From contig NXFV01001131.1 of the NCBI GenBank assembly GCA_002803225.1, positions 1 to 26,825 on the forward strand: a stretch of DNA of 26,825 nucleotides, given 5' to 3'. Both the position numbers and the translations under genes were made by a program. The notes below the pieces were generated by a model, which saw nothing but the letters and a program-made list of their open reading frames with translations, was not told where the DNA came from and searched no databases. This document shows positions 19,092 through 26,825 of this stretch, one piece after another. The stretch comes from Gamarada debralockiae. Lineage: Eukaryota; Ascomycota; Leotiomycetes; Helotiales; Hyphodiscaceae. Numbering within the stretch: the stretch's first letter is position 1; each line of letters starts with the position of its first letter.

Positions 19092-20300
19092 TGTTTTGCT
19101 CCTGTGATTCCGTGGCCGTCACAATATTTATGCGAAATCTGACACTGCCGTCTAGTACCAGCGGTCTCTTTGCATTGACTGACTGCGAGTGTAGCTCTGG
19201 AATTGATGATATTCTGTTAGTTACGATTTAATAGATGGAGATGCTATATGAATTGGGATACAAGACATCAATCCTTCATTCTAGATTGAGCGATTTGAAG
19301 CCCCTTGGATCAAGACTCTAAAAATCGCTCACTCTGAATTAATAACTGAACTCGAGGGTACTACTGACAGCTACTAGCTATCCAAAACATGTGTTTTCAA
19401 GACTCGAGGACAGAACGATTGAGACTCGATATGCTACTTAAGGCAGCGTCTAGATACTGGCGAAGGATGGGAAAATGTAGAGACTTTACAAGCCGCGGGG
19501 ATGCATCAAAGAGATCGAATGATTCGAATCTCAAGGAGCATATCTGAATGATTTGAGTGATCCGCTAATTCTTGACAGTAAAATGAATGCACAAAAGGAG
19601 GAATTCAACCAACATTGAACTTGCGCCTAAGCCACCCGCAGCAGCCGAGCTGGGCACCATAAATTGTCATTGTCGTGACAGTTTCTCGTCGTCGCAAGCT
19701 GTTGTCATTGCTGAGACCCGACTGTAACATCCTCAGGTGAAGGTTGGAAACGAGGATATTCATCAGGCTGGCGAGCACGACCTGTTCGGGGATTTTTTCA
19801 GGGAATACGTAGGCTTCAGCTAATCGATCTGTCTCGTAACGCGGTCAAAGAAAGGTATCTTTGGAGACACAACGTGATCCCTTCATTCTGCAGCCGTCGT
19901 ACTTATACGAAATGTAACACTTAACCTCCGCCCTGTGTTAGGGGTTAGAGTAAGGTATGTTTCGAGATACAACTTGCTCCCTTCAATCCATAGCCGTCAC
20001 CGTATTTGTATATATCGACGGGGCATCGGGTTCCAGTGGCCTCTTTAGTGACAAAACTCTTGGCGGGTTATTGCTCTGCAAATGGCGATGTTTTGGGACT
20101 GACTGAATGAGAGGGGGAAATTTCTAGGCGCTGACGAAAGGTGGTTTGGAGTTGCGAAGAATCTGCGAGAAGCCTGTGAGCATTCCTTGAAGAGAAATGG
20201 CTGGGGTTGGATGCTCTGGTAAGCAGATTGCGTGATTCAGTAATTCGGTGTTTCTAAGGATTGAGAAATTGAGGAATTCAAACCGAATTCAACTTGCTCC
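18890..20300. repeat. Diverged tandem duplication of about 0.7-0.8 kb
   Basis: Unit 1 covers roughly 18890-19620 and unit 2 roughly 19670-20300. Matching landmarks in the same order are the orphan frame with its 19-bp identical block, and the upstream block around GCCGTC plus a TATA-like run. That block occurs once in unit 1 (about 19110-19150) and twice in unit 2 (about 19885-19920 and 19985-20030). Further matches are a GGTCTCTTTGCATTGACTG / GGCCTCTTTAGTGAC pair, a CTGGCGAAGGATGG / CTGACGAAAGGTGG pair, and GGAATTCAA near both ends. The units are heavily diverged, so the duplication is old. Confidence 0.55.
19605..19857 (-). pseudogene. Decayed second copy of the orphan reading frame
   Basis: On the minus strand a frame containing ETDRLAEAYVFPEKIPEQ then VVLASLMNILVSNLHLRML aligns with the start of the 18780-19091 frame. 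The position of its ATGACC reads TTGACC (complement of about 19852-19857). Frame and length differ from the first copy around the start, and the tail diverges completely, ending at TGA 19605-19607. The DNA shares a 19-bp exact block and many shorter matches with copy one. It is probably non-functional. Confidence 0.45.
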
Positions 20301-22015
20301 CGGGTCACGAGCGAAAGCACTTGCCAAGTCGAACACCACCTTGGAGATCCAGATACTGATCTGCAGAAACTGTTTGCACGCAGGTGTAGGGATATCGTGT
20401 GACTTCTGAGGCCATAACGGTGGGCGTCGATCTCGATGCTGCAATCCGGTGATTGCCTACAGGCCGCAGCCGCGTTGAAGGTCTCTCGGGAGGCCGAGCA
20501 ATATATCCAGGCAACGTCCTGCCATCTGAGCTACATGCCCTGACATTTTAGATGAATATGAGATGAGGTATGAAATTGGTAGAGCCTCATAAACTCGCCG
20601 TCGTCTGATTGAAGCGGCTCGCCTCGATCGACTTTTGACGAAGCAGCCACAAGCCGACAGTGTGGTTCGAGTAATATTAAACGACAGTCGAGATCCAGGC
20701 TTACGTATGGAATGAGACAAACAGTGAATTGAAAATGAACCGAAACCGGACTGAAGGAGAGGTAACCTTCAAATACGGGATTCGAAGAGGGTTCGCGCAG
20801 GCGCGGCGGCTGGTACGTAGCCTATTTTTCTTTCCCAAACCCCACTTGAACAATTCCCTGACAGAAAAGACACGAACCAAAACTTCGGTACCAAAGTCTC
20901 CACTTCTTCTTATCAACTTCGGAATCAAGTATGGCATGACATTGGCCAGCAGCCGCCAACTCGAACGCACAAGCATGTAACCACAACATGTACTATATGA
21001 AACACCATCCCCCTTCTCTGTAACAATGAAATGAGAGGCGTGCCGTCCCGTGTGTCCAGTGCGACCGCATCACGTGCAGCTTGCTGGTCGCTCAAAAGGG
21101 ACGAGGGACTGGTTATCGCTAATCAACTGGTGGGAGAGCTACTGTAGCAGGGAAGGAGCATCGGCACGACTAATCCATGCAACTCTCATGCCGTGAAGGG
21201 TGACGAACGAGAGGCGAGCGGAGTATCAGTGCTATCTATTACTGTGCTGCCCTCGAAATCAATTCGCCCATTGGTTATGTGTCTAATCGTGGCAACTTGG
21301 GTTATACGAGGCTGTCAAAATGCGAACTGGAGATATCTGAAGTCTGGGAGGAAGAGATGAACTCGGCTCGGCATCAACCGACTGCTGTGGTATGATTTTC
21401 AACGTAAGTAGCCTCTGCGGCCATGTTGTGGTCGTGTGGCTGCTGTCGTACAAGAAAATGTCGAGACTCAGCATGTGAAAATAGAAGTGAATGGCTGAAG
21501 AGGAACTTTTCTGGTTGCTGTAACCATCAGGGCGCCACACAGTATAAATGATACATCGAGGATAAGGAGAGGGCAAGGGGTGGAGATTTAATTATATCCA
21601 AAGCTTGTTTCTCAATCCTCCACTAACTCGCCTATCGCTGCCGCGCGAGAGGTCCATAGGTTGGTTTGGCGTTCTCATCTGCTCCCAGTGATCCAGCCTC
21701 TTAGGGGACCATCACACGTTACATAGACGGTAAGATCTGCATGCATGGTAGTATCACCCACCCACCCACGAATGACACGAAAATCCATATGCAACCATCC
21801 GCTGGGGTACGGCGAGGGGCAGGGGGGCTGTATGGTTTGGATGGGCGACAGGCAAATGGGAGGCTAGAATTGGTGTAGGGTGCCAAGGGACGGTCTTCGT
21901 CTCCACCTTTGATGGGCTTTCGATGTGCGGAGAAGATGCCAAAAAGGGCCGGTTCTTGAGAACGTTATCTCTACGTACAATTAACGCTGCTAACAAAGAT
22001 GCTAGCTAGCCTCTC
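20301..22015. other. 1.7-kb stretch without a supportable gene
   Basis: Overlapping frames at 20305-20720, 20701-20980, 21283-21576 and 21754-21996 were read and show no recognisable domain or splice partners. A tRNA-like A-box motif on the minus strand near 20523-20534 does not fold into a tRNA. Confidence 0.4.
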
Positions 22016-22230
22016 GTGGCGCTAGGTATATATCAGCAGGGCCTCGCTTTTGCGACGAGTTCATTTTTTATTTGGGAACACTTCAGCATTGGAGACGGTG
22101 ACGACAGAGTTGCACTGATAAAAGCTCGCGTGCACAACCTCGGGTCGCGATCTATTCCCAACTCGCAACATCATCCAACAACAACAACAACCACCCTTTT
22201 AGCTTTGCCAGACCAGATAAATCGCCCAGG
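22016..22230 (+). promoter_or_regulatory. Promoter and leader of the UNC93-like gene
   Basis: The 215 bp before the start codon contain a CAA-rich run (about 22170-22192) and the pyrimidine-rich, ATG-free leader common in fungal genes. TATATATC near 22026-22033 could be a TATA-like site. The assignment rests on position only. Confidence 0.45.
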
Positions 22231-23971
22231 ATGTCTGAAAAGAAGGAAGAATATGGCGCCGAGTCTGCGGCCCCAGCTGAGAAGACTCCCAATACCTCCG
22301 AGGCACACTATGATCAAGAACCCACTGGTGACATCGCACTCCCTGATGGATGGAAGTACAGAGGTCGTCGCATTGCTGGTATCAACATCCCATGGTATGC
22401 GTCGCCAAAGGTCCAGTTGGGAATGGTTGCGTTTGTTTGCTTCCTTTGCCCCGGAATGTTCAACGCTCTCGGTGGTCTTGGAGGTGGTGGAAAGACCGAT
22501 CCCACTCTCGCAGACAACATGGTAAGCATCGCCCTACTTCCAAAAAATTTCTCAAACACCAAAACTAATAAATCTGCGAAACAGAACACCGCCCTCTACA
22601 GTACCTTCGCCGTCTTCGGTTTCTTTGGTGGAACTTTCGTCAACAGACTCGGTGTTAAATATACTTTGGCTTTTGGTGGAATCGGATACTGCATTTATGC
22701 CATCAGTTTGTTGGTTTCGGTTCATGCCAGCGTCGGAGGCTTCAACATCTTTGCGGGCGCGCTTCTTGGTGTCTGCGCTGGTCTGCTATGGACTGCTCAG
22801 GGAACCATCATGATTTCGTATCCCAATGAAGGTCAGAAGGGACGATACTTTGCTTGGTTCTGGGGTATTTTCAACATGGGAGCTGTTATTGGTAGTTTGG
22901 TAAGTTTTCAGTGCCTCCAAATCACTTATGGCGAAATTCAATTTTGAATCTCACATCTAACAATTTACAAGATCCCTCTCGGCCAAAACATCAATATCAA
23001 GACCAACAGCACCGTCACTGACGGAACCTACATCGCCTTCATCGTGCTCATGTTTTTCGGTGCAGTCCTCGCCCTCATGCTCTGCAACGCCAACGACATT
23101 GTCCGCCCCGACGGTACCCGTGTCGTGCTGATGAAGAACCCCAGCTGGCAATCCGAATTCATTGGGCTCTACGAGACCGTGAAATTTGAGCCCTTCGTTC
23201 TCCTTCTCTTCCCAATGTTCTGGTCCTCCAACTGGTTCTACACCTATCAATTCAACGCTATCAACGGTGCTCGCTTCGATACCCGAACCAAGGCTCTCAA
23301 CTCACTCCTTTACTACATGGCTCAGATTTTGGCTGCCGTCATTTGGGGTTATGCTTTGGATATCGAGAGAGTGAGACGTACTGTGAGAGCCAAGTCTGCT
23401 TTGGCTGTACTTTTCGTGCTCACGTTCGTTATTTGGGGAGGTGGATATGCTTATGAGAAGCAATACACCCGTGCCGACGTCGATGTTAAGATCCATCCAG
23501 ACTACAAGCCCACCGATTGGCAGACTTCCGGATACGTGGGAGTTATGTTCTTGTACATCTTCTACGGCCTCTATGATGCCGCATGGCAGGCAACTGTCTA
23601 CTGGTACATTTCCCCCTCTGCCATCCTCCCATTTCCCAAAAACCATAAAAATTCGAGACTGACAAAGAAACAGGTTCATGGGCGCCCTATCCAATTCAGG
23701 TCGCCGCTCCGCCAACTACGTCGGTTTCTACAAGGGCATCCAATCCGCTGGCGCCGCCGTGATGTGGTCTCTGGACTCCAACAAACTCTCCTATAAAGGC
23801 GAATTCATCTCCAACTGGGTACTCCTCTCCGTCTCGCTCCTCTGCGCCGCGCCCGTTATCTTCTTGAAGATCAAGGACCACGTGACTGTCGAGGAGGATC
23901 TTGTTGGTACCGATGAGACTTTGGCGGATGTGCTTCCTCAGGGACATATTGAGAAGGGCGGACTTGCTTAA
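22231..23971 (+). CDS. DUF895/UNC93-like MFS membrane protein
   Basis: Fungal relatives of UNC-93 are multi-pass proteins of the major facilitator fold; their substrate is unknown. The exons are 22231-22521, 22585-22899, 22972-23603 and 23674-23971, with introns of 63, 72 and 70 nt. Frame is kept throughout, giving 511 residues. The first intron is stop-free and in frame, so an unspliced reading would add 21 spurious residues. The second intron ends in TTACAAG, an AAG acceptor. A polar N-terminal tail (about 1-40) precedes the family motif WKYRGRRIAGINIPWYASPK and a first membrane helix (about 60-80). Helices then alternate with loops, including FGFFGGTFVNRLG, SYPNEGQKGRYFAWFWGIFN, SNWFYTYQFNAINGA and the last-exon stretch NSGRRSANYVGFYKGIQSAG. 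About 11-12 helices are expected. The C-terminal tail is acidic. Likely at a cellular membrane; function unassigned. Confidence 0.94.
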
Positions 23972-24908
23972 TTACGCTTTGTTTCGATGGGTTAAGTGTG
24001 CGGGTTAGCTAATGATGGGTGTTGTTTATGAGATGGGATGATGGCATGACAGGGCGTTGAGAAAGTTGACTGATGGTTTTACTTGCGCAATTGTGTACCT
24101 TGAGCGTATTTCCCATGATACACGTTTCGGGTCGTCATGGATATACGTATATACCCCCTGTGCAATTAGTGATTCTGGATGATGAATATCTAGCAATGCA
24201 CCCAATTACGAATCCATCTTGAGTTCTGTGTTAGTGCAGTGTCTTGGAAATCCGTCTCTCCCCGCATTATGTAAATTGTCTTGCGTTTGGGTCTATTTTG
24301 GTGATGGCGGATTGTGGAGGTGGATTTCATAACGTAAAGCGAGTGACTTCTCTCCGTCCTTCCACGTTACATACAAACGCCACATTCTTAACAACGCAAT
24401 ATGTCACGTTCTATTCTTGCCCCATTGCCATATTTTATAAATGACTTGACGCACTTGGCTTAGGGACTTGTTCTGCAGCAAACTGGTGATATCAACTTCT
24501 AGCTGGGCTGCTGTCCAGTAGACATCAAAACCATGTCTCAGTCTCCAATTTCGTTTGTTCATTTGCTATGAAAAAATGATCATTGAAGGACATGCTTGGG
24601 CTCGCTAGCGAAAGGGGAGGCCGCCAACTGGTAGGGAAACGTCGACAGTGATATTTCACATGATAACAATAAATGCGTTGGTGATGATAATTCAGAAGGT
24701 GCTTTTAAGAGTCTGTTAGGATTACTTTCTCTTGGCTGACTGTTCTATTTTTGTTGTATGGCGGGAACTTCCAAGTGAGAACAAGAAATAAGAAAGGGGG
24801 GAGAAGACGTGGCAGGCGAGCAGCGCCGAAGACCACCGCTTCCGCTTCTTTTTATTTTGAAGTAGAAAGTAGTTGAGATTCTGTGGTTGAACACGGGGTT
24901 TGGATCCT
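23972..24908. other. Intergenic, with one arm of a diverged repeat
   Basis: Includes the 3' end region of the UNC93-like gene. Frames at 24244-24444 and 24722-24931 have no recognisable content. The segment 24601-24690 is repeated in diverged form at 25341-25433. Confidence 0.4.
24601..24690 (+). repeat. Diverged direct repeat, copy A
   Basis: Shares with 25341-25433 the ordered blocks GCCAACTGG, GACAGTG, ATATTTCACATGATAACAAT (copy B: ATATCACGTGATGGCAAT) and a GATG-rich end. The pair could be remnants of a dispersed element or an old segmental duplication. Confidence 0.55.
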
Positions 24909-25103
24909 TCACCTCCCTTCAACGATTCCAATTCCGAAGGAAAGCTTCTTGGGAACGGGAGAAATCCCAGTGTTCATTCTGATTGAGTGATTGAAATCGA
25001 AGGTCTCGTTGGGGTCACTCAGCTCTTCAATGGTTAAGGACGGACAATCATTGAAGGCCTCGAAGACCTTCTTGATGCAGCCAAGTGCCAGTTGGCTTGC
25101 AAT
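24909..25103 (-). pseudogene. Exon-like remnant of an unrecognised gene
   Basis: On the minus strand 64 codons plus TGA follow an acceptor-like TTCATAG (complement of 25104-25110). The peptide has normal protein composition: QLALGCIKKVFEAFND, then LTIEELSDPNETFDF, then a basic and glycine-rich end. A GTATGT donor lies about 82 nt further upstream (complement of about 25180-25185). The sequence before it soon meets stops in the matching frame, so no complete gene can be built. The likeliest reading is the last exon of a decayed gene; a real gene with an unusual upstream structure is possible. The family is not recognised. Confidence 0.4.
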
Positions 25104-26164
25104 CTATGAAAAGAATCCAACGTATCTAAGCCCCCTCATCATCTATAAAGCCAGGGAGCTGCACTGCACATGCAAAGACATACCGTATTAATTGGTTAAT
25201 AAGACCTTAACCTAGTAATAGACCCCCCTGCTTATAAGACGCTGGGAAGACACCAAAATAATCCCTGTATAAGGCCTTTAAAGTGGTGAAAGTTGAACTG
25301 CAAGATACGGTCTTCTTAGCCAATTACTACGGTATTTGACTTCGAGAGCAAAGGAAAGGTTGCCAACTGGGTGAAAACCTTGACAGTGTGATATCACGTG
25401 ATGGCAATAAAATCGATCAGATGGCAGTGATAGCTTGGAAATCACGTTTGGCAAGTGGTGGTCTTGCCTGGCCATTAAGATTAGTGTGTATCTAGGGAAC
25501 TTACTTGCAAGTACAGTATGAGGAGAGAGCTGCTGCCAGGAATGTCGGTTTATTTTGCTTGCATGTGGAGCAGAGATGGCGATGGTGGCTCATATGATGT
25601 GGAGTTTGAAAGTGAAACTGCAAGACAGAGAGAGAGAGCTCACTGTCGTTGTCCTTTGCAGTCACTAGCGAAATCGGCTTCCACCCTGAACACTTGGTGA
25701 AATTTTCGGTCAGCCACAATGCCAGGACGCTTGTCCTAGCCTTTATGCCCAATTTTCTAAGGCCAGGGCCAGATTAAGGCGCTAAGGCCTCATGTTCAAC
25801 AGTAAAGATATAACTTGTCAAGAACTAACGTGTGGTATTCGCTCTTAGAAGTTACGCGGAATGTACAACGAAGGAAACGAAAACATTGATCTCCCCGGCT
25901 CTCGATCTTACATTCCTTCCTGACTTCTTTACATAATAGCCTTACTTGCACTTTACTAATTTTTGGCTGATAAGTAGTTGTGACGGCAAATTACATTATG
26001 CAAGGAATATTCCATGATTATTCCATGATTATTCCAGAAGACACTGGAAATTGAGTGGCAATTACTGGCCACTACAAAGGCACGCTACCCTTGACCCTCT
26101 ATGAAATAGAGATATAAAGTAAACAGTATATTATATATAAAGGCGATCATAACTTATAGTACTC
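25104..26164. other. Intergenic, with repeat copy B and short tandem repeats
   Basis: Frames at 25278-25475 and 25501-25752 have no recognisable content. Simple sequences include (GA)n around 25626-25638 and a direct repeat of a TTATTCCATGA-like unit at about 26006-26033. The 3' end region of the WD40 gene falls at the right. Confidence 0.4.
25341..25433 (+). repeat. Diverged direct repeat, copy B
   Basis: Diverged partner of 24601-24690, about 740 bp downstream in the same orientation. It contains a CACGTG palindrome within ATATCACGTGATGG. The decayed exon at 24909-25103 lies between the two copies. Confidence 0.55.
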
Positions 26165-26825
26165 CTATATAAGCTTTGGCCCTTCCTGAAATCCGAGAAC
26201 AGAAATTCTCCCTGATGAGTGTCCTAGTACAATGACTTTGTTCCAGACAGCCTCACAAGTCGCTCGATAAGCAGGAGGAAGCCAGAGAAGATTTGACTCC
26301 TCTTCCGCTACCCAATTGTTTGACACAAATAAAGTATGTACAATATTGCCGTCTGGTAAAAAGGCGGCTGAGTTGACTGACGAGTGGCCCTCGAGCATCT
26401 GCAGCGCCGCTCCTGTTACTACGTCCCAGAGCCGTATTGTCCTATCGTCTGATCTAGATACAACAAGCTTGCCATCAGGTGAGAAGGCGACTAAGTTGAC
26501 TGAGCCTGAGTGGCCCTCGAGTGTTTGTAGCGCCGCTCCTATTACTATGTCCCAGAGCCGCACTGTCTTATCGCCTGATCCAGACACGATAAGCTTGCCG
26601 TCAGGTGAGAAGGCAACTGAGCTGACCCAGCGCGAGTGGCCCTCGAGCGTCTGCAGTACAACTCCTGTCGCCACGTCCCAGAGCTGTACTATATTGTCGC
26701 CTGATCCAGACACGATGAGCTTGCCATCGGGTGAGAAGGCGACTGAGCTGACCCAGCGCGAGCGGCCCTCGAGCGTCTGTAGTATTGCTCCTGTTGCTAT
26801 GTCCCAGAGCCGCACTGTCTTATCG
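26165..26825 (-). CDS. C-terminal WD40 repeats of a HET-E/NLR-like protein (5' end off window)
   Basis: The frame runs off the right edge and ends at 26165. It holds four complete or nearly complete WD40 units of 42 residues: LWDIATGA..LQTLEGHS then VSSVAFSPDGKLIVSGSGD. The DNA units are 126 bp in exact register, with starts near 26401, 26527, 26653 and 26779, and are very similar to each other. A degenerate unit and a non-repeat tail (SNNWVAEEESNLLWLPPAYRA ... VIVLGHSSGR) close the protein. Such high-identity arrays and this type of tail are characteristic of fungal NACHT/NB-ARC proteins of the HET-E/HET-D/HNWD kind, where repeats act in recognition and evolve by unequal exchange. The N-terminal effector and nucleotide-binding domains lie outside the window, so that part is inference. 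Confidence 0.88.
   Translation of the reverse strand, partial: DKTVRLWDIATGAILQTLEGRSRWVSSVAFSPDGKLIVSGSGDNIVQLWDVATGVVLQTLEGHSRWVSSVAFSPDGKLIVSGSGDKTVRLWDIVIGAALQTLEGHSGSVNLVAFSPDGKLVVSRSDDRTIRLWDVVTGAALQMLEGHSSVNSAAFLPDGNIVHTLFVSNNWVAEEESNLLWLPPAYRATCEAVWNKVIVLGHSSGRISVLGFQEGPKLI
26401..26825. repeat. 126-bp tandem repeat array encoding WD40 units
   Basis: Homologous positions recur every 126 bp (26401, 26527, 26653, 26779). The unit core, including CCCTCGAG and AGCTTGCCATCAGGTGAGAA-type sequence, is strongly conserved at the DNA level, which indicates recent homogenisation. Confidence 0.93.

Noticed and set aside
20460..20540. tRNA-like sequence on the minus strand with a good A box (TAGCTCAGATGG).
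   Set aside because: No acceptor stem or proper anticodon stem can be formed, and the B-box-like sequence is poor and too close. At most a decayed fragment.
20701..20980. Overlapping 83- and 91-codon frames on opposite strands.
   Set aside because: No recognisable content, no splice signals and no sign of conservation.
25626..25638. (GA)n run and other simple repeats.
   Set aside because: Ordinary microsatellites, not evidence of a functional element.

Overview
The window looks like nuclear DNA of a filamentous ascomycete (Pezizomycotina). Genes are broken by short introns (about 49-100 nt) with GTAAGT/GTATGT-type donors, CTRAC-like branch points and AG acceptors. The gene set is also typically fungal: a DUF895/UNC93-like membrane protein, an AMID/FSP1-type oxidoreductase, a HET-E/NLR-type WD40 array, a fungal dynamin, and a decayed fungal multi-pass membrane protein. 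A Leotiomycete is my best guess, from general resemblance only.

Layout, left to right. 1-2.6 kb is gene-poor and holds decayed coding sequence, chiefly a DUF7703-like integral membrane protein broken by stops and frameshifts (1575-2624). 2.9-5.3 kb is a large minus-strand gene of unknown function with one in-frame intron. 5.6-5.9 kb is a 280-bp terminal-inverted-repeat element with TA target duplication. At 7.5-8.7 kb a minus-strand coiled-coil gene is interrupted by one in-frame UGA; it is divergent from a complete dynamin-family GTPase gene (9.7-12.0 kb), and a 419-bp MITE-like element sits between them. 13.4-14.7 kb is a five-exon AMID/FSP1-like NAD(P)H oxidoreductase.

At 15.4-17.4 kb a triosephosphate-isomerase-like gene and an RpiB-type sugar-phosphate isomerase gene are transcribed divergently from about 460 bp of shared upstream DNA. 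The pair resembles EryH plus EryI of bacterial tetritol catabolism, so a joint role in tetrulose-phosphate metabolism is a reasonable inference. 17.6-17.9 kb holds a likely small two-exon gene. 18.8-20.3 kb holds a diverged tandem duplication of an unrecognised ~103-codon reading frame and its upstream segment. 22.2-24.0 kb is a four-exon UNC93-like transporter-family gene. 24.0-26.1 kb is gene-poor, with a decayed exon and a diverged direct repeat. The right edge cuts into a minus-strand gene whose C-terminus is a near-perfect 126-bp WD40 repeat array, as in fungal NLR incompatibility proteins.

Exon coordinates were worked out by hand from splice signals and reading-frame continuity. Family assignments rest on recognised motifs, not on database searches.
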